Shown here one piece after another: positions 16,097 through 24,650 of a DNA stretch of 64,000 bases (its first letter is position 1; every line of letters begins with the position of its first letter). The notes under the pieces were generated by a model that saw only the letters and a program-made list of their open reading frames with translations, searched no databases and was not told the DNA's origin. The DNA is from Alkalicoccus luteus (GTDB taxonomy: Bacteria > Bacillota > Bacilli > Bacillales > Salisediminibacteriaceae): NCBI GenBank assembly GCA_052061695.1, contig JBPZEY010000008.1. One strand, given 5' to 3'. The position numbers were made by a program, and so were the translations under genes.

Positions 16097-16515
16097 GAGA
16101 TGCTGTAAACTATATTGGAGGTCTGCTTTATTACATAAGCTCGGTTAATGAACGTTACCAGAGACGCTCATGAAATGACAACCTGCACCATGAAAGAGGA
16201 GTATTACGAACGCTGTGAAACGAAGGCGAGGACACCAAAAGGATCAGCGCAGTGCGAGAATCCACGTTGGCGACAGGCTCTTTCGCCAATAGTAGTCGAG
16301 CACAAGCCCTTGGGTAAGCCTTCGCCTGGGTAAGCCTTCGCCGATGATGTACGTTGGTTGAACGAGCTATTTTCAAGGCAGCTGTTTCATCATTTATCTT
16401 CTTCTTATCAAGCTTACTTGTTAATTCGGCAATTGGAGATACGACAGGTTTTTTTGCTTTTTTTCGGATTCCCTGCTATGATGACAAAAAAATTTGCTGT
16501 AGAGGGGGCGTGCCG
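16097..16515 (+). other. Non-coding stretch upstream of the rocR-like gene
   Basis: About 420 bases with no supported gene. It holds a TTGGCGA/TCGCCAA inverted repeat near 16266-16288 and the 16-base tandem repeat listed separately. The reading frame of the activator gene is open through part of it, but there is no ribosome binding site until 16501. Confidence 0.5.
16311..16342 (+). repeat. Exact 16 bp tandem duplication
   Basis: TGGGTAAGCCTTCGCC occurs twice back to back (16311-16326 and 16327-16342) in the spacer before the RocR-like gene. It looks like a replication-slippage product; no function is evident. Confidence 0.85.
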
Positions 16516-17892
16516 GTGAAGGAGTATGAGCGGAACTTAAAAATGTATGAAAAGCTGATGGAGGAAATTGATGTCGGCGTGCATGCAATTGATACTGACG
16601 GCAGAACGATTATGTATAACCGCAAGCTGTCCGAAATCGAAAACATGGATCCGGAGGAAGTGATCGGCCAGCCGATCCGGGAGGTGTTCCGGTTCACCGA
16701 CGATGGCGGGAGTACGCTTCACCGCGCGATGGCAGAGGGAAAAGAGGCACGAAACGAAAAGCAGACGTACATGAACAAGCGCGGAGTCGAGATCACAACG
16801 ATCAACCATACGTTTCCCGTGCGGGACGGGGAAACAATCATCGGTGCGCTGGAGGTGACAAAGGATATCACCCGGCTGGAGCGGCTCGTGCAGGAGAACA
16901 TGCGAAACGGAAGCAGGCGCTACAGCTTTGAGGATATTATCGGCGTAAGTGCCGCGTTGAAAGAAGTGATTGATCATGCACGACGAGCCGTCCGCACGAC
17001 GTCGTCCGTCCTGATTGTCGGTGAGACCGGAACGGGAAAAGAGCTGTTCGCCCAAAGTATTCATAACGGCAGCAGTCGCTCATCCGGTCCGTTTATCAGC
17101 CAGAACTGTGCGGCGCTTCCGGAAAGCCTGATTGAGGGGATTTTGTTTGGGACGACAAAGGGAGCTTTTACGGGAGCGGAGAACCGGCCCGGATTATTCG
17201 AACAGGCCGAGGGGGGCACGCTTCTGCTGGATGAGCTGAACTCGTTAAGTCCGGATCTGCAGTCGAGGCTGCTGCGGGTTATTCAGGAGAAATCGGTGCG
17301 CCGGATTGGAGCACAGGAGGAAAAAAAGGTCGATGTCCGCCTGATCGCAACGATGAACGAAGATCCGATTGATGCGGTGACTGAAGGCAGACTTCGTAAA
17401 GACCTTTACTACCGCCTTAGCGTCGTAGCACTGTTTGTTCCGCCGCTCAGAGAGCGAATGGAGGATCTGCCGGTGCTCACGGATTTTTTTATCACTAAAT
17501 ACAATGACCTCTTTCAGATGGATGTACAGGGAGTAAGTACGCAGACAAATGAGCTGCTGACCGGCTATCACTGGCCCGGCAACGTCCGCGAGCTGGAGCA
17601 CGTCATTGAAGGCGCGCTGAATATGATGACTGAAGAGGATCGCATTGAGGTTCGCCATCTTCCACTCCACTTTCAGAAAAAAAGGCGCAGAGAAGCCGTG
17701 GTGCCGGAGCCTGCAGCAGTGGAAAACATCACGCTGAAGGACTATTTGCATGAAGCGGAGCGCCGGTTTGTGCTTGAACAGCTGGAGCGGCACCGGTTCA
17801 GGATACAGGAAACGGCCGAAACGCTCGGATTGAGCAGGCAGAGCCTGCAGTATCGTATGAAAAAGCTCGGTATCCGGAAAACGATGCGCTGA
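16516..17892 (+). CDS. rocR: RocR-like sigma-54-dependent activator
   Basis: 458 residues, close to B. subtilis RocR (461). An N-terminal PAS sensor (VHAIDTDGRTIMYNRKLSEI) is followed by an AAA+ domain with Walker A VGETGTGKELFAQS, the sigma-54 contact loop (GAFTGAENRPG) and LLLDELNSLSPDLQSRLLRV. A Fis-type helix-turn-helix (ETAETLGLSRQSLQYRMKKLG) ends the protein. GTG 16516 follows AGAGGGGG at 16501-16508. It stands before a sigma-54 promoter and rocD-rocA, so it most likely senses ornithine or citrulline and activates their breakdown. Confidence 0.9.
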   Translation: MKEYERNLKMYEKLMEEIDVGVHAIDTDGRTIMYNRKLSEIENMDPEEVIGQPIREVFRFTDDGGSTLHRAMAEGKEARNEKQTYMNKRGVEITTINHTFPVRDGETIIGALEVTKDITRLERLVQENMRNGSRRYSFEDIIGVSAALKEVIDHARRAVRTTSSVLIVGETGTGKELFAQSIHNGSSRSSGPFISQNCAALPESLIEGILFGTTKGAFTGAENRPGLFEQAEGGTLLLDELNSLSPDLQSRLLRVIQEKSVRRIGAQEEKKVDVRLIATMNEDPIDAVTEGRLRKDLYYRLSVVALFVPPLRERMEDLPVLTDFFITKYNDLFQMDVQGVSTQTNELLTGYHWPGNVRELEHVIEGALNMMTEEDRIEVRHLPLHFQKKRRREAVVPEPAAVENITLKDYLHEAERRFVLEQLERHRFRIQETAETLGLSRQSLQYRMKKLGIRKTMR

Positions 17893-17943
17893 CGCAAAAA
17901 TGGTTGGCGTGTTATTTTCTGCGAAAGAAAAATAATTTTGCGT
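17892..17943 (+). promoter_or_regulatory. Candidate upstream activating site for the RocR-like activator
   Basis: Perfect 8-base inverted arms ACGCAAAA (17892-17899) and TTTTGCGT (17936-17943) enclose a second A/T-rich inverted repeat (TTATTTTCT near 17912, AGAAAAATAA near 17925). The site ends ~40 bases before the -24 element, suitable for an enhancer-binding activator. It starts at the last base of the activator stop codon. Confidence 0.55.
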
Positions 17944-17982
17944 GCTATACGTTGAAACCCCTTTCAAGGAAGGCTTTAAAAG

Positions 17983-18000
17983 TTGGCATCTTTCTTGCAT
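17983..18000 (+). promoter_or_regulatory. Sigma-54 (SigL) promoter of rocD-rocA
   Basis: TTGGCA at -24 and TTGCAT at -12 form TTGGCATCTTTCTTGCAT, a near-consensus sigma-54 promoter, ~80 bases before the rocD start. Confidence 0.9.
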
Positions 18001-18077
18001 TATTAGAGTGGTGGAACATTATGATGGCATTCTGTTTGTTGATGAACGCCTGATGATCAATGGAAAGGGTGATACAC

Positions 18078-19280
18078 ATGGCAACAACAGTAAGCACAAA
18101 GGAAGTTATTACGCAAACGGAAAAACACGGGGCGCGGAACTATCATCCGCTGCCAATCGTTATATCGAAAGCAGAAGGGGTCTGGGTGGAAGATCCGGAA
18201 GGCAACCGCTATATCGACATGCTCAGTGCTTATTCTGCACTGAACCAGGGGCACCGTCATCCGAAAATCATTCAGGCACTGAAGGATCAGGCTGAAAAGG
18301 TAACCCTGACATCCCGTGCGTTTCATAACGATCAGCTCGGTTTCTTTTATGATAAAGTCAGTGAGCTGACCGGCAAAGAGCTTGTGCTGCCGATGAACAC
18401 AGGTGCAGAAGCTGTTGAAACCGCGATCAAAGCGGCCCGGCGCTGGGGCTACCGCCGCAAAGGAATCGCGGATAACCAGGCAGAAGTGATTGCCTGCCAC
18501 GGGAATTTCCACGGACGTACGATGACGGCTGTATCGCTTGCAGCGGAAGAAAATGATACAACGGGCTTTGGGCCAATGCTTCCAGGTATCAAGACCATTC
18601 CTTACGGGGATATTGAAGCACTGAAGCAGACGATTACGCCAAATACAGCAGCGTTTCTCGTTGAGCCGATTCAAGGTGAAGGCGGCGTTGTGCTGCCTCC
18701 GGAAGGCTTCCTGAAAGAAGCGCAGAAGCTCTGCAACGAGCACAACGTTCTCTTTATCGCAGATGAAATTCAAACCGGCCTTTGCCGGACGGGTATGACG
18801 TTCGCGTGTGACTGGGAAGAAGTGAAGCCGGATATGTACATTCTCGGAAAAGCACTCGGCGGCGGCGTGTTTCCAATCTCCTGCGTAGCTGCAGATGAAG
18901 ATGTGCTCGGTGTATTCGATCCAGGCTCGCACGGCTCTACGTTTGGCGGCAATCCGCTCGGCGCAGCTGTTGCCGTTGCTGCACTGGACGTACTTGAGGA
19001 AGAGCAGCTTGCTGATCGTTCCCGCAGACTTGGCAGCTACTTCCGTGAGCGTCTCGCTAAAATTGATAACGATAAAATCAAAGAAATCCGCGGACGAGGC
19101 CTGTTTATCGGTGTCGAGCTGACGGTGCCGGCACGTTCCTACTGTGAAGAACTGAAGGCAGAAGGGCTGCTCTGCAAAGAAACACGTGAAAATGTCATTC
19201 GTTTCGCACCTCCGCTCATTATTTCAGAAGAAGACCTTGACTGGGCGCTGGAGCGCATTGAGAAAGTACTGGCTAAGTAA
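18078..19280 (+). CDS. rocD: Ornithine aminotransferase
   Basis: A 400-residue PLP enzyme (B. subtilis RocD 401) that turns ornithine and 2-oxoglutarate into glutamate semialdehyde and glutamate. Motifs are NTGAEAVETAIKAARRWGY, FHGRTMTAVSLA, FIADEIQTGLCRTG and the PLP lysine in YILGKALGGG. The ATG at 18078 follows AAGGGTG at 18064-18070; the in-frame ATG at 18060 has no ribosome binding site. It is driven by the sigma-54 promoter and is followed 29 bases later by rocA, which uses its product. Confidence 0.95.
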   Translation: MATTVSTKEVITQTEKHGARNYHPLPIVISKAEGVWVEDPEGNRYIDMLSAYSALNQGHRHPKIIQALKDQAEKVTLTSRAFHNDQLGFFYDKVSELTGKELVLPMNTGAEAVETAIKAARRWGYRRKGIADNQAEVIACHGNFHGRTMTAVSLAAEENDTTGFGPMLPGIKTIPYGDIEALKQTITPNTAAFLVEPIQGEGGVVLPPEGFLKEAQKLCNEHNVLFIADEIQTGLCRTGMTFACDWEEVKPDMYILGKALGGGVFPISCVAADEDVLGVFDPGSHGSTFGGNPLGAAVAVAALDVLEEEQLADRSRRLGSYFRERLAKIDNDKIKEIRGRGLFIGVELTVPARSYCEELKAEGLLCKETRENVIRFAPPLIISEEDLDWALERIEKVLAK

Positions 19281-19309
19281 TAGTTATTCTACTTAAAGGA
19301 GTGATATTT

Positions 19310-20857
19310 ATGTATACAGATTATAAGCACGAACCGTTTACGGATTTCACGAAGGAAGAGAACCAGAAAGAATTTTTAGAGGCCCTCGCGGTCGTGAAAA
19401 AAGACATCGGCAAGGAATACCCGCTCGTCATTGACGGCAAAGAGGTCACGACCAAGGACAAGCTCGTCAGCTACAACCCGTGCAACCACGACGAAGTGAT
19501 CGGCAGCGTCTCCAAAGCGTCCACAAAGGACATCGACGCGGCATTTGAGGCTGCGAAGAAGGCGTTCCCGGCCTGGAGCCAGACGAACCCGGTCGCGCGC
19601 GCCGAGCTGTTGTTCCGTGCCGCGGCGATCATGCGCCGCCGCAAGCACGAGCTGTCGGCGACGGTCGTCAAGGAAGCGGGCAAGCCGTGGGTGGAAGCGG
19701 ACATTGAAGTGGCCGAAGGGATCGACTTCCTCGAGTACTACGGCCGCCAGATGATCGAGCTGAAAGACGGCAAGAAGATTGAAAGCCGTGACGGCGAAAG
19801 CAACCAGTACCTCTACACGTCCGCGGGGGTCGCGGTGACGATTCCGCCGTGGAACTTCTCGGCGGCGATCATGATGGGCACGACGGTGGCGCCGCTTGTC
19901 GCCGGCAACACGGTGCTCCTGAAGCCAGCCGAGCCGACACCGATCATCGCCGCGAAGTTCGTGGACATCATGCGCGAAGCGGGTGTGCCGGACGGCGTAC
20001 TGAACTTCGTGCCGGGAGAGCCGCATGAAATCGGCGACTACCTCGTCGATCACAAGGACACGGCGCTGATCACGTTCACCGGATCGAAGGCCACCGGCCT
20101 TCGCATCATGGAACGGGCGGCGAAGGTGCAGGAAGGCCAGCGCCACTTGAAGCGTGTGCTCGCGGAAATGGGCGGGAAGGACACCGTCGTGGTCGATAAG
20201 GATGCCGACGTGGAAACGGCGGTCAACGCGATCGTCACGGCCGCGTTCAACTTCTCCGGCCAGAAGTGCTCGGCCGGAAGCCGTGCCGTGATCCATGAGG
20301 ATCTGTACGACACGGTCGCGCAGCGCGTCGTCGAAGAGACGGAAAAGCTCACGCTCGGCGACAGCGAGAAGTACGAGAACTACCTCGGACCGGTCATCAA
20401 CCAGAAGGCGTATGACAAGGTGACGAGCTACATTGAGATCGGCAAGAAAGAAGCGACGCTGCTCACCGGCGACGAGTCCGATGACAGCACCGGCTTCTTC
20501 ATCAAGCCGACGATCTTCGGCGATGCCGCACCGGATGCGCGCATCATGCAGGAGGAGATCTTCGGACCGGTGCTGGCGCTCTGCAAGGCATCGAGCTACG
20601 AAGAGGCGATCGACATTGCGAACAACACCGAGTACGGCCTGACCGGCGCGGTGATCTCCAACAACGTTGACCACCTCGAGTACGCGAAGCAGAACTTCCA
20701 CGTCGGGAACCTGTACTTCAACCGCAACTGTACCGGGGCGATTGTCGGCTACCACCCGTTCGGCGGGTTCAAGCTGTCCGGCACGGATTCCAAGGCCGGA
20801 GGCCCGGACTACCTGCTTCAGTACCTGCTTCCAAAATCCATCAGCCAGATGCTGTAA
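19310..20857 (+). CDS. rocA: L-glutamate gamma-semialdehyde (P5C) dehydrogenase, copy 1
   Basis: 515 residues, the same length as B. subtilis RocA. It oxidises glutamate semialdehyde (P5C) to glutamate with NAD, the last step of the arginine, ornithine and proline routes. Motifs are TIPPWNFSAAIMMGTTVAPL, FTGSKATGLRIMERA, the general base in VLAEMGGKD, the nucleophile in NFSGQKCSAGSRAV, and EEIFGPVLAL. AAAGGAG at 19295-19301 lies eight bases from the ATG. It is about 60 % G+C with strongly biased codons, clearly above neighbouring rocD (about 50 %). The coding sequence matches the second copy exactly. Confidence 0.95.
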   Translation: MYTDYKHEPFTDFTKEENQKEFLEALAVVKKDIGKEYPLVIDGKEVTTKDKLVSYNPCNHDEVIGSVSKASTKDIDAAFEAAKKAFPAWSQTNPVARAELLFRAAAIMRRRKHELSATVVKEAGKPWVEADIEVAEGIDFLEYYGRQMIELKDGKKIESRDGESNQYLYTSAGVAVTIPPWNFSAAIMMGTTVAPLVAGNTVLLKPAEPTPIIAAKFVDIMREAGVPDGVLNFVPGEPHEIGDYLVDHKDTALITFTGSKATGLRIMERAAKVQEGQRHLKRVLAEMGGKDTVVVDKDADVETAVNAIVTAAFNFSGQKCSAGSRAVIHEDLYDTVAQRVVEETEKLTLGDSEKYENYLGPVINQKAYDKVTSYIEIGKKEATLLTGDESDDSTGFFIKPTIFGDAAPDARIMQEEIFGPVLALCKASSYEEAIDIANNTEYGLTGAVISNNVDHLEYAKQNFHVGNLYFNRNCTGAIVGYHPFGGFKLSGTDSKAGGPDYLLQYLLPKSISQML

Positions 20858-20878
20858 AACAGCCACGGCATGAGAAGG

Positions 20879-20905
20879 GGCTCTCCATGACGGAGAGCCT
20901 CTTTT
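20879..20905 (+). terminator. Terminator of rocA copy 1
   Basis: GGCTCTCC (20879-20886) and GGAGAGCC (20892-20899), then TCTTTT. It lies inside the duplicated block. Confidence 0.88.
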
Positions 20906-20910
20906 CAAAT

Positions 20911-21068
20911 TGTCGATAACGTGATTTCAGGTGAATCACCTTGCATCTGTCTGTATTGATGGACACTCGCTTTCCGGAGGGAACGGCCTCGGCTTCTCGT
21001 TTTGCTATCCGGCGGATCTTCGCCTCATTCTGATCCTCCCAGGGTCGAGGTCCTTCAATGTCGGCAGC
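20911..21068 (+). repeat. Dispersed intergenic repeat module, copy A
   Basis: About 158 bases, starting TGTCGATAAC six bases after the rocA terminator and ending TCGGCAGC, that match the reverse complement of 42192-42359. The first 39 bases agree at 33 positions. Shared internal blocks are TTGCATCTG, CTCGCTTTCCGGAGGGAACG, GATCTTCGCCTC, CTGATCCTCCC and TCGGCAGC. There is no open reading frame. Confidence 0.8.
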
Positions 21069-21249
21069 GGGCAGTTCAGTTGACCCCCTTGACGATTGGC
21101 ACGAGCTAATTAGAAACAGAGGGAGCCCTTCTTTATGCGACGCCTCGATGTCGAATAGGGATGCCAGTGCTCCAGCGTATTCACCATGAAAGCAAAGGAG
21201 CCGCGCCTACTGATTGGGACGCTTTTCTCGAACAAACAAATCCCTTTAA

Positions 21250-21278
21250 GAGGCTTTCCTAGGTGGAGAGCCTCTTTT
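21250..21278 (+). terminator. Second, diverged rocA-like terminator hairpin
   Basis: AGAGGCTTTCC (21251-21261) pairs with GGAGAGCCTCT after a five-base loop, followed by a T run. About 25 of 34 positions match the rocA terminator 370 bases upstream, although no gene ends here. It marks the far side of the intergenic island. Confidence 0.7.
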
Positions 21279-21554
21279 GTATATGAAGACTCATCCGGGT
21301 ACGGTCGGTAGTGCTGAGGTGGAGAAAGTTCGTTAAACGGCTCGCAGAATGGTATTTGCGGCGCATTAAAGCACTTTCTTGAATTGTAGTAGAGCTTTGC
21401 CTTCCTGAAAAAGTGCAAAGAAGAAGGCTTCCGCACCTCGGAAGCGATCCATATAATATGAGCCCGAAAAGCCGTCTTTACCGTATGAGAAGGTTGATCT
21501 GTCACAAACGAGCATTCAGAACTTCCTGTGGAAAGAGTATTCCATTCAATGAAA
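21279..21554. other. Non-coding stretch between rocA and the Vpr-like gene
   Basis: No supported gene. It contains a small GGCTTCC/GGAAGC inverted repeat near 21427-21446. The short frames present lack ribosome binding sites. Confidence 0.5.
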
Positions 21555-21594
21555 AAACCGTTCCGGGGAGCTTTTCGCTCCCGGAACGGTTTTT
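21555..21594 (-). terminator. Terminator of the Vpr-like protease gene
   Basis: AACCGTTCCGGGGAGC (21555-21570) pairs with GCTCCCGGAACGGTT (21576-21590). T runs lie on both sides, so it can act in both directions. Confidence 0.9.
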
Positions 21595-21606
21595 ATAAAA
21601 TCAACA

Positions 21607-24015
21607 TTAGTTAAGTGTCAGTACTCCGCCGGACATGTAAAGTTCCTGCTCACCCAGCTTCGCATAGGTTATAATCTCATAACTTCCAGCAGGAGCTGGC
21701 TCGCCGCCGAGTGTCAGGTCCCATGTAAAGCCGTGGATTCCGTTGGAGACGTCCTCAGAAACTGCAGTTTCATAAGGGGCTACTGCACCGGATGTTTCCT
21801 GAATAAAGACGCTGAAGTAATCAGCCCCGGCCGGCAGATTAACGGTTCCGGCAAGGTGTCCAGCACTGTTAATGCTTAGAGAAAGCTGGCTCATGATCGG
21901 GTAGTCCGGCTGCTGGACGAAGAGGATCGTCGGTACTTCAATAGTAGAAGATCCGTCGCTCAGTTGAATGGTACCTTCGTGGTAGCCAGGCTCAAGTGAA
22001 GACGCGTCAACCTGTACACCAAAGTTCAGCTTTTGGGACTGTCCAGGCTGTACGCGCAGGTTGTTGCTGTTCTGCAAGCGGACGCCTTCCATGCCAGTCA
22101 GTTCCATTGAGTAGCGCTTTGCTTCATCAGATGTGTTGTGAATGTCAAAGTGTTGACGCTCCACCTGACGACCGTTATCCTTTTCGAAAATACCGAAAGA
22201 GTGGCTGCCAGGAACAACAAGTACTTCTGTTTCAATTGCGTCCATCACGCGGATGCTTCCGGCACCCTGGGAATTATGGGCATACGGATTGCCGTCGCGG
22301 TCCACCATGTTTTCTGCTGTGTTCATAAGCGAAGACTTTACAAAGTCAACGCCCCAATCCGGGTTTGCTTCCAGAATCAGCGCTGCAGCACCTGCTACGT
22401 GCGGTGCGGACATGCTCGTACCCTGCAGAGAAGCATAGCCGTGCGGCTCTTCTTCATTATGGGTTGGAACGGTGCTGACAATGCCGACACCAGGAGCTGA
22501 AACATCCGGCTTAATCATCCACGTGTCCATAACCGGTCCGCGGGAAGAGAAATCAGCCATTGTTTCGCCGACTTCACGGTCAAATTCGATCGCGAAGGAG
22601 ACAGTGTCGTTGCCTGCCTGAACGTCAGCAAGAAGCGCCTGACCATCATCCTGGTTCAGCATAACGGTTGGCAGAGCCAGACCTGGAATTTCCGGCATGG
22701 AACCGGCTACGTTGTTGTACATGACAACCCCGACAGCCCCTTCTGCTGCTGCATTTGTTACCTTATCAACGAAGGCGAAATCACCGCGCGAGATTAGTGC
22801 GATGTTACCTTCGAGATCCGCTTCTGCAACTTCTTCCTCAGTGGCAAGGCCGGCATCAACAAGCTCATACTCGCCGTCGTTCAGTGCAAGCAGATCATCT
22901 ACTTCGTCATAGCCCATTACCTGAGCGGAAGAAAGATCCAGTCCGCTTTCTGTTACCACTTCAGCTGTATAGAGGTCAAATGGAAGCTGAGTCGCACCGA
23001 CAGAAATGGCATCACGGGAAGTACCTGGAGAACCAACTGTCCAGTTGTTCGGTCCGCTGTTTCCGTTTGATGTTACAGCAACTACGCCGTCAGCCATCGC
23101 CTGATCAAGCGCAAGGCTTGTGGCAAAGTCCGGATCGTTTGTTGCGTTACCGAGTGACAGGTTCATCACATCTGCGCCGTCTTCCACGGCACGCTCAATC
23201 CCTGCGATAACACCCTGAGTGGAGCCGCTGCCGCCTGGACCGAGGACACGGTAGGAGAGCAGCGTTGCGTCAGGTGCAACACCTGTGAACGGGCTGTCAA
23301 AGCTTGATGCAACCGTTCCAGCTACGTGCGTTCCGTGATTCGTCGAACCGCCGCGCGGATCTCCAGGAGGAGTTTCTTGCGGGTCATCGTTGTTATCGAT
23401 GAAGTCCCAGCCTTTATAGTCGCCAAATGCGTGTTCCAGATCCGGGTGTGTGTAGTCGACCCCGGTATCGAGAATGGCAACCGTCACGCCTTCACCCGTA
23501 TAGCCTGCATCCCACGCTTCATCGGATCCGATGAATGGAGCGCTCTCGTCCATTTCAGGCGATACTTCGCCCATGGAGAATTCGTCAGACTGGACGCTGT
23601 CTACTTCATATTCAACATCCGGGTATACAGCTTTAATGCCTTCAACAGAGGCAAGCTCATACAGCTCTTCGCCAGGAAGCTCGAGAGAAAAACCGGAGAA
23701 GACAGTATCGTATTCAAAGTTTACTTCAGCTTCTGGAATTACTTCGGCAAGCTCTTCAAAAATATCGGCTCGTGCCTGCTCCAGTACTTCAGCAGACTGA
23801 GAGCGGCCGCTCTGTTCTGCAGCGAGAACAGATTCTTCATCAAGTTCAACGACAACGGAAATGTCGCCCTCTGTAACGTTATCTGCATCGAGATGGAATG
23901 TAGCAACGGAAGCTTCATCGGAAGACTCCTGCGCTACTGCTGTCCCGCTGAATCCGGAACCAGCGACTAACGCTGCTACTGAAACGACAACACTTTTACG
24001 AAATGCTGCTTTCAT
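21607..24015 (-). CDS. vpr: Secreted subtilisin-like serine protease (Vpr type)
   Basis: 802 residues, close to B. subtilis Vpr (806). A signal peptide (MKAAFRKSVVVSVAALVAGS, cleavage near AVAQ) is followed by an I9 propeptide (~50-140). The S8 catalytic domain has Asp183 in ILDTGVDYTHPD, His227 in NHGTHVAGTV and Ser near 531 in GTSMSAPHVAGA, with a PA domain inserted around 350-450. A C-terminal beta domain (~600-802) follows. The mature protein is rich in Asp and Glu, as in halophilic exoproteases. AAAGGGG precedes the ATG at 24015; the frame upstream of it lacks a signal-like start. Confidence 0.92.
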   Translation of the reverse strand: MKAAFRKSVVVSVAALVAGSGFSGTAVAQESSDEASVATFHLDADNVTEGDISVVVELDEESVLAAEQSGRSQSAEVLEQARADIFEELAEVIPEAEVNFEYDTVFSGFSLELPGEELYELASVEGIKAVYPDVEYEVDSVQSDEFSMGEVSPEMDESAPFIGSDEAWDAGYTGEGVTVAILDTGVDYTHPDLEHAFGDYKGWDFIDNNDDPQETPPGDPRGGSTNHGTHVAGTVASSFDSPFTGVAPDATLLSYRVLGPGGSGSTQGVIAGIERAVEDGADVMNLSLGNATNDPDFATSLALDQAMADGVVAVTSNGNSGPNNWTVGSPGTSRDAISVGATQLPFDLYTAEVVTESGLDLSSAQVMGYDEVDDLLALNDGEYELVDAGLATEEEVAEADLEGNIALISRGDFAFVDKVTNAAAEGAVGVVMYNNVAGSMPEIPGLALPTVMLNQDDGQALLADVQAGNDTVSFAIEFDREVGETMADFSSRGPVMDTWMIKPDVSAPGVGIVSTVPTHNEEEPHGYASLQGTSMSAPHVAGAAALILEANPDWGVDFVKSSLMNTAENMVDRDGNPYAHNSQGAGSIRVMDAIETEVLVVPGSHSFGIFEKDNGRQVERQHFDIHNTSDEAKRYSMELTGMEGVRLQNSNNLRVQPGQSQKLNFGVQVDASSLEPGYHEGTIQLSDGSSTIEVPTILFVQQPDYPIMSQLSLSINSAGHLAGTVNLPAGADYFSVFIQETSGAVAPYETAVSEDVSNGIHGFTWDLTLGGEPAPAGSYEIITYAKLGEQELYMSGGVLTLN

Positions 24016-24602
24016 CAAAACGCCCCTTTTCCTCAAAATAGTATGTGCGGATAATATCCAGACAGACATCTTCCCCCTATCAAGGAAGGATCAGCCGCAT
24101 TGATTAGAATTTTACAATTATTTTCACAATAAATCTATTGAATTTTTAGAATTGAGAAAATACTACCGAAGTGCCGTGTCTATGCACATTTTGTGTGCAA
24201 TTGAAGGCATGAAATCGATAAAAGACCTGCCTGTTTAAGGGGCGATATAGCTGTTGGGAGGTCTATGTACCTAATTGAATATTTCGAAAATCGTAATATA
24301 TAAGAATAAGGTAAGGGAAATGACAGATTACCTGACTGAATATTCATTCAAGCAGATACGTCCCGGCCTGACAGGCTTATGCATGATCGTAAAGAAGGAC
24401 ACAGTCTTTTCGAGTTGCACTGACTGCGGTATCCTTCCCAGGGTCAAACGATGATCAAAAGCCGGAATGACATACACGTTATGTTAAAAAGGAGCCGGGC
24501 GGCAATTAAGGTGAATTACATCTATAGTGCTGCATGTATGCAGGATGGTGGAAAAACGAACGCTGACACAAGAGTCTGGACCGTACCGGTGAAAAACAGT
24601 AG
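24016..24602. other. Non-coding stretch upstream of the Vpr-like gene
   Basis: Nearly 600 bases with no supported gene. The part next to vpr is A/T-rich and probably holds its promoter; TTGTGA-N17-TAATCA on the minus strand near 24110-24140 is a weak candidate. The rest shows no clear structure. Confidence 0.5.
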
Positions 24603-24639
24603 AAAGCGCCCTTCAGCAGCATGCTGAACGACGCTTTCA
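24603..24639 (-). terminator. Hairpin downstream of the MscS-like gene
   Basis: GAAAGCG and CGCTTTC arms enclose TTCAGCA/TGCTGAA, a two-part stem just beyond the stop codon of the channel-like gene. The T run on the minus strand is offset (CTGTTTTTC). Confidence 0.6.
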
Positions 24640-24650
24640 AACGTTAGTCT

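Larger units (their letters stand above)
19309..20905 (+). repeat. Copy 1 of a 1597 bp direct duplication containing rocA
   Basis: This block recurs at 29364-30960 with a constant offset of 10,055 bases and, as far as I can read, no mismatch. It runs from the base before the rocA ATG to the T run of the rocA terminator. Flanks on both sides differ completely. Confidence 0.92.

Noticed and set aside
16148..16333. A 61-codon frame upstream of the RocR-like gene
   Set aside because: Poor codon pattern, no ribosome binding site, and it runs over the 16 bp tandem repeat.
19376..20908. A 510-codon open frame antisense to rocA copy 1, repeated and longer (583 codons) at copy 2 (29431-31182)
   Set aside because: Caused by the strong G/C third-position bias of rocA. 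No ribosome binding site, and the product is an Arg/Val/Asp-rich sequence unlike a real protein.
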